Below, piece after piece: positions 3,260 through 6,504 of a stretch of 6,504 bases of DNA. Numbering within the stretch: the first letter of the stretch is position 1; every line of letters begins with the position of its first letter. The notes beneath the pieces were generated by a model, which was given only the letters and a program-made list of their open reading frames with translations, was not told where the DNA came from and did not search any database. Origin of the DNA: Candidatus Uhrbacteria bacterium (GTDB lineage: Bacteria > Patescibacteriota > Patescibacteriia > UBA9934 > UBA11717); assembly GCA_013203725.1 (NCBI GenBank), contig JABMPK010000087.1, forward strand, positions 1 to 6,504, given 5' to 3'. A program made the position numbers and the translations under genes.

Positions 3260-5992
3260 CAAGATAAGGTAGAAAAAGTATCCGAGAGTGACATCCTGTC
3301 CAACCTCCCGTTTGTGGCGACGTCAGCTGAACGTCCTCACGATTTTGGCGTACTTGTTGACGACTCGTTTTATTACTGGGATGCGCGGTTGGATTCATCG
3401 TCACGAAAATTGAGGAAGTTACGCGACCAGATTAATAAGTTAATCACTTTATTTTCGGTAGTCGTCACTTCGTTGTTGTTGATCTTATTTGTTCTGTCGA
3501 CATTCATACTATTACCAAGCTCCACGTGGGGAGCTTTGGAGTATTGGACAGCACCTTCAGTTGAGCAGATGTTTTTGTGGCTCGGCGTTGGAGGCCTTTT
3601 GTACATTGGATATAGACGCGCGCTTGCACGTCGGGAGCCAAAGGAAACCGGCGATCGAGTGGTTGTAGAGACTAAGCCAGTGCGGACAACTTGGGAAGCG
3701 GCAGACGGTATGGGCCACGCCAAGTGGATCAACCTACCTGCTCGGAGCTCGCTTGGAACATGGGAAGGGCTCGATTCAGCCGCTACACTTGCAGAGCAGT
3801 TCAAGCACCCGTATGTCAGCATGTACCACATATTTGCTGGCATGTTGTCGCAACCGAGCGTTGGTCACATATTTTCACGACTCGGTATAACATTCGAAGA
3901 CATAAAAGACTCGCTATCGAAGAAGCTGAACGAGATTCCGGCAGCGCGAGAAGGCCAGGCGGTGAGCGCGGCAATTGACGCCTTGGGACAGCGAACGATT
4001 CTGGGCGCTGCTGTTCACGCACGTACTGCTGGGCGCACTGTTATTACTCCAGTCGACATGTTCATTTCGAGCTACCGTAACTCGGAGTTTTTGCGCGAGG
4101 TGTTTTACGGTATTGGTATTGAAGACGAGGCAATGGAGAATGTTTTGGCGTGGTTGCAGATTCGCGAGCAGATGCGCGCACGATGGCAGGCCTTTAGGTC
4201 GGCGAGTGCGTTTAAGCCTAAGGGGAACATGAACAGGTCTATGACTGCGGTTGCTACACCGCTGCTTGACCGTGTAAGTGACGATTTGACGAGCATGGCG
4301 GTGCGTGGTGGGCTTCCGTTGCTTGTTGGACGTGAAGAGGAGATGGCGCGAATATTGCGAGTTTTTGAAGGTGGTGGAAGATCGGTCGTGCTTGTTGGAC
4401 CACCTGGTGTTGGTAAGCAGGCGATGATTGATGGGATTTCCGAGCTTATGGTGCGTGAAGACGTGCCTGACATGCTCAAAGATCGACGTTTAGTGAGTTT
4501 TGACATTGGTCGTTTGGTTGCGGGTGCTACTCCATCTCAAGCAGAGGAGCGGTTGTTGCTCGCTTTGAACGAGGTTGCAAGGTCGCGCAATATTGCGTTG
4601 GCGATTTTGGATATTGATGACATTGTTGGAATCTCGTCTGGGGGAGCGGAGAGTTTGGATCTGTCTTCATTGTTGGCGCGTGAGATTGAAAAGGGATACT
4701 TTGTTCTTGTGTCGACTACGACGCCTGATGCTTATCGGTCAACTATCGAAGGTTCGTCTCTTGGGAACGTTTTGACCAAGGTTGAGATCGACGAACCAGA
4801 CAAGAACCTATCTATCAAGATCGTAGAAGCAAAGGTTGGTCGTGCCGAGGCCGAGCATAACGTGATCTTCTCGTACCAAGCTGTTGAAGCCGCAGTTGAG
4901 CTTACAGGCAGGTTTATGCACGACGCGTATCTACCACAGAAGGCGATTGAGGTGATAGAAGAGGTTGCGTTATCCGTGAAGCAGAGTAAGGGCGTAGGCT
5001 CGACTGTGACCAAGGATGATGTTGCTGCGATAGTCTCGGCTGCTTCAAAGGTTCCGCTTACTTCAGTTACGCAGGATGAAAAAACCAAGCTTCTTACATT
5101 GGAAACCGAAATGCACAATCGTGTTATTGGACAGGATGAGGCTGTTCAGATGGTAAGCTCGGCGTTGCGACGCGCGCGAACAGAGTTGCGCTCTGGAGGT
5201 CGCCCAATTGCAAACTTCTTGTTCCTGGGGCCAACAGGAGTTGGTAAAACCGAACTTGCTAAAACAATTGCGGAAACTTACTTTGGAAACGAGGAGGCGA
5301 TGGTTAGGTTGGATATGTCTGAGTATCAGGCGCCTGGCAGTATCGACAGACTTCTTGGAATCCCGGGCTCTGGTCAGGGCGGAATCTTTACAGAGGCGGT
5401 ACGGCAACAACCGTTTGGCTTGATTTTGTTGGACGAGTTGGAAAAAGCTCATCCAGATATATTAAACGTATTCTTGCAGGTATTTGACGACGGACAATTA
5501 ACAGATGCAGCTGGACGTGTTATTGACTTCACTCAAACTATTATAGTAGCAACATCTAATGCGGGGTCACAGTACATCCAGGCCGAGGTAAAGAAACAGA
5601 CACCGATGGATATTATTAAGACGCATTTGATCGAGACCGAGCTTGCCCAGCACTACCGACCAGAGTTCTTGAACCGTTTTGATGGCGTAGTTGTGTTCAC
5701 TCCATTGACGATGGAAGACGTGATGGCTATTGCACGGTTGATGCTTGCAAGCGTTATTTCTCGCATGGACGACAAGGGAATTGTGTTCGAGGTGAGTGAT
5801 GCTGCGTTGAAGGAACTTGCCGTCGCGGGTTACGATCCGCAGTTTGGCGCGCGACCGTTGCGACGTGTGATACAAGAAAAGGTGGAGGACCCCTTGGCAA
5901 CATCGTTGCTCGAGGGCAATGTTGCGCGACGTGACAAGATAATTTTAGATGCAGGGGGAGCGATGCGCGTCGAGAAAGCTGCTGAATTATGA
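3257..5992 (+). CDS. Membrane-anchored Clp/Hsp100-type double AAA+ ATPase with degenerate first ring
   Basis: Hsp100/Clp proteins form hexamers that use ATP to pull proteins apart. Domains in this 911-residue protein: cytosolic lead (1-60); transmembrane hairpin at about 62-86 and 103-119, flanked by RKLRKLR and RRALARR, so both ends should be cytoplasmic; two Clp-N-like repeats (about 170-300); D1 (about 350-570); D2 (about 615-890). D2 is catalytically intact: Walker A GPTGVGKT (658-665), Walker B LLDE (724-727), sensor N768, arginine finger R807, sensor-2 GARPLRR (864-870). D1 is degenerate: GPPGVGKQ (381-388) has Q for T/S, LAILDIDD (448-455) lacks the Asp-Glu pair, no arginine occurs at 495-528 where the finger should be, and KYRG becomes ATPSQ (424-428). 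D2's GYVG pore loop is also replaced (GIPGSGQGG, 701-709). There is no middle domain and no [LIV]G[FL] ClpP loop in 771-800. Ordinary ClpB, ClpC and ClpA lack the hairpin. The gene lies one base after the small membrane protein gene and overlaps the transferase gene. It is confidently an AAA+ Clp relative; substrate and partner are unknown. Confidence 0.93.
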   Translation: MQDKVEKVSESDILSNLPFVATSAERPHDFGVLVDDSFYYWDARLDSSSRKLRKLRDQINKLITLFSVVVTSLLLILFVLSTFILLPSSTWGALEYWTAPSVEQMFLWLGVGGLLYIGYRRALARREPKETGDRVVVETKPVRTTWEAADGMGHAKWINLPARSSLGTWEGLDSAATLAEQFKHPYVSMYHIFAGMLSQPSVGHIFSRLGITFEDIKDSLSKKLNEIPAAREGQAVSAAIDALGQRTILGAAVHARTAGRTVITPVDMFISSYRNSEFLREVFYGIGIEDEAMENVLAWLQIREQMRARWQAFRSASAFKPKGNMNRSMTAVATPLLDRVSDDLTSMAVRGGLPLLVGREEEMARILRVFEGGGRSVVLVGPPGVGKQAMIDGISELMVREDVPDMLKDRRLVSFDIGRLVAGATPSQAEERLLLALNEVARSRNIALAILDIDDIVGISSGGAESLDLSSLLAREIEKGYFVLVSTTTPDAYRSTIEGSSLGNVLTKVEIDEPDKNLSIKIVEAKVGRAEAEHNVIFSYQAVEAAVELTGRFMHDAYLPQKAIEVIEEVALSVKQSKGVGSTVTKDDVAAIVSAASKVPLTSVTQDEKTKLLTLETEMHNRVIGQDEAVQMVSSALRRARTELRSGGRPIANFLFLGPTGVGKTELAKTIAETYFGNEEAMVRLDMSEYQAPGSIDRLLGIPGSGQGGIFTEAVRQQPFGLILLDELEKAHPDILNVFLQVFDDGQLTDAAGRVIDFTQTIIVATSNAGSQYIQAEVKKQTPMDIIKTHLIETELAQHYRPEFLNRFDGVVVFTPLTMEDVMAIARLMLASVISRMDDKGIVFEVSDAALKELAVAGYDPQFGARPLRRVIQEKVEDPLATSLLEGNVARRDKIILDAGGAMRVEKAAEL

Positions 5993-6504
5993 GCATCCTA
6001 GTCGGGTTAGCGAGCTTAGTGATATCGGCGCTGTCGGTAGTACTGGTTGTTGGTGTCGCGCGACACTTCAAGATCGTTGATGTTCCAAAAAAAGACGGAC
6101 GACGTATACATAAAAAACCGATACCTCTCATGGGGGGTATTGCGATTTTTGTTGCTATAACAATTGTCACAACGATAGTGTTGCTTCGGTCGGACGCGTT
6201 GGTGTCTGGTGAGGTTTCGGTGGCGCACTATGTTGGTTTGATGGTTGCGATGTTCATACTGGTAGTCGGTGGGGGGCTCGACGACAAGCTAAACCTAAAA
6301 CCTAAGTACCAGATTATATTCCCAATACTCGCAGCGCTCGTTGTTATTGGCGGTGGGCTTGGTGTAGAAAAACTCACGAACCCGTTTGGTGGCGTTTTCT
6401 ACCTCGAAGCATACACGTGGGACTTATTTAAACTCGGAGCCCACACGGTGGCATTTAGCTGGCCTGGCGACATCATAGTGTTTATATGGTTGATGGGGAT
6501 GATG
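5989..6504 (+). CDS. WecA/TagO-type polyprenyl-phosphate sugar-1-phosphate transferase (5' part)
   Basis: The first 172 codons are open to the window edge; the rest lies outside. These polytopic inner-membrane enzymes move a sugar-1-phosphate from a UDP-sugar (often UDP-GlcNAc) to undecaprenyl phosphate, starting O-antigen, teichoic acid or other surface glycans. Visible: a first transmembrane helix (about 3-23), the family motif GRRIHKKPIPLMGG (37-50), further hydrophobic helices (about 50-66, 81-97, 107-124), and the acidic metal-site motif GLDDKLNLKPKYQ (96-108) with D98-D99. The window ends in a helix (about 161-172), just before the NxxN/DGLDG motif would be expected. HKKPIP rather than the KxGTPTMGG of MraY points to WecA/TagO rather than the peptidoglycan enzyme. 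The start ATG shares ATGA with the stop of the Clp-like gene (5989-5992), indicating translational coupling; no Shine-Dalgarno is evident. The family is secure; the exact sugar and pathway are not. Confidence 0.9.
   Translation, partial: MSILVGLASLVISALSVVLVVGVARHFKIVDVPKKDGRRIHKKPIPLMGGIAIFVAITIVTTIVLLRSDALVSGEVSVAHYVGLMVAMFILVVGGGLDDKLNLKPKYQIIFPILAALVVIGGGLGVEKLTNPFGGVFYLEAYTWDLFKLGAHTVAFSWPGDIIVFIWLMGMM

Noticed and set aside
3373..3843. Antisense open frame of 156 residues
   Set aside because: It lies entirely opposite the well-supported Clp-like gene, has no recognisable domain, and has no promoter or neighbour support.
5754..6170. Antisense open frame of 138 residues across the Clp-transferase junction
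   Set aside because: It spans the overlapping ends of two conserved genes on the other strand and shows no domain.
5989..6504. MraY (peptidoglycan lipid I synthesis) as the identity of the last gene
   Set aside because: The motif HKKPIPLMGG fits the WecA/TagO branch rather than the KxGTPTMGG typical of MraY.

Overview
The window looks like a piece of chromosome from a bacterium of the Candidate Phyla Radiation (Patescibacteria) or a close relative. This is an inference from gene style, not a marker-gene placement. The clues are extended -10 promoters of the TGnTATAAT type, almost no Shine-Dalgarno sequences, very tight gene packing, a two-transmembrane Clp-like ATPase preceded by a small membrane protein with an FPVWWYSKGL motif, and a coiled-coil-rich phosphoribosyltransferase-like protein. 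The standard genetic code fits: TGA is used as a stop. All five real genes are on the + strand and no mobile element, tRNA, rRNA or CRISPR array is visible.

Layout. Bases 1-141 are intergenic. They hold a perfect 22-base palindrome, a REP-like intergenic repeat and an extended -10 promoter. Bases 142-1629 encode a 495-residue uncharacterised protein with a PRPP-binding-type phosphoribosyltransferase core that is split by a coiled-coil insertion. After 52 bases with no terminator comes tgt (1682-2806), a full-length tRNA-guanine transglycosylase. This first transcription unit ends at a strong intrinsic terminator (2805-2831). The last T of that terminator is also the first base of the next extended -10 promoter (2831-2839).

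The second unit starts with a 125-residue membrane protein (2878-3255). One base later comes a 911-residue membrane-anchored Hsp100/Clp-type double AAA+ ATPase (3257-5992). Its stop codon overlaps, as ATGA, the start of a WecA/TagO-type polyprenyl-phosphate sugar-phosphate transferase (5989 to the window edge, incomplete). The three genes are packed so closely that they are probably made together at the cytoplasmic membrane. That links an unusual unfoldase-like machine with the first step of a cell-surface glycan pathway.

The most striking content is the Clp-like protein. Its first ATPase ring has lost the normal Walker A threonine, the Walker B acidic pair, the arginine finger and the pore-loop tyrosine. 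The second ring keeps its catalytic residues, but its pore loop is shortened and lacks the usual GYVG-type aromatic. It has no ClpP-docking tripeptide and no middle domain, and it carries a transmembrane hairpin. This points to a membrane-tethered remodelling machine that works without ClpP and does not grip substrate in the standard way. The small membrane protein is its natural candidate partner.
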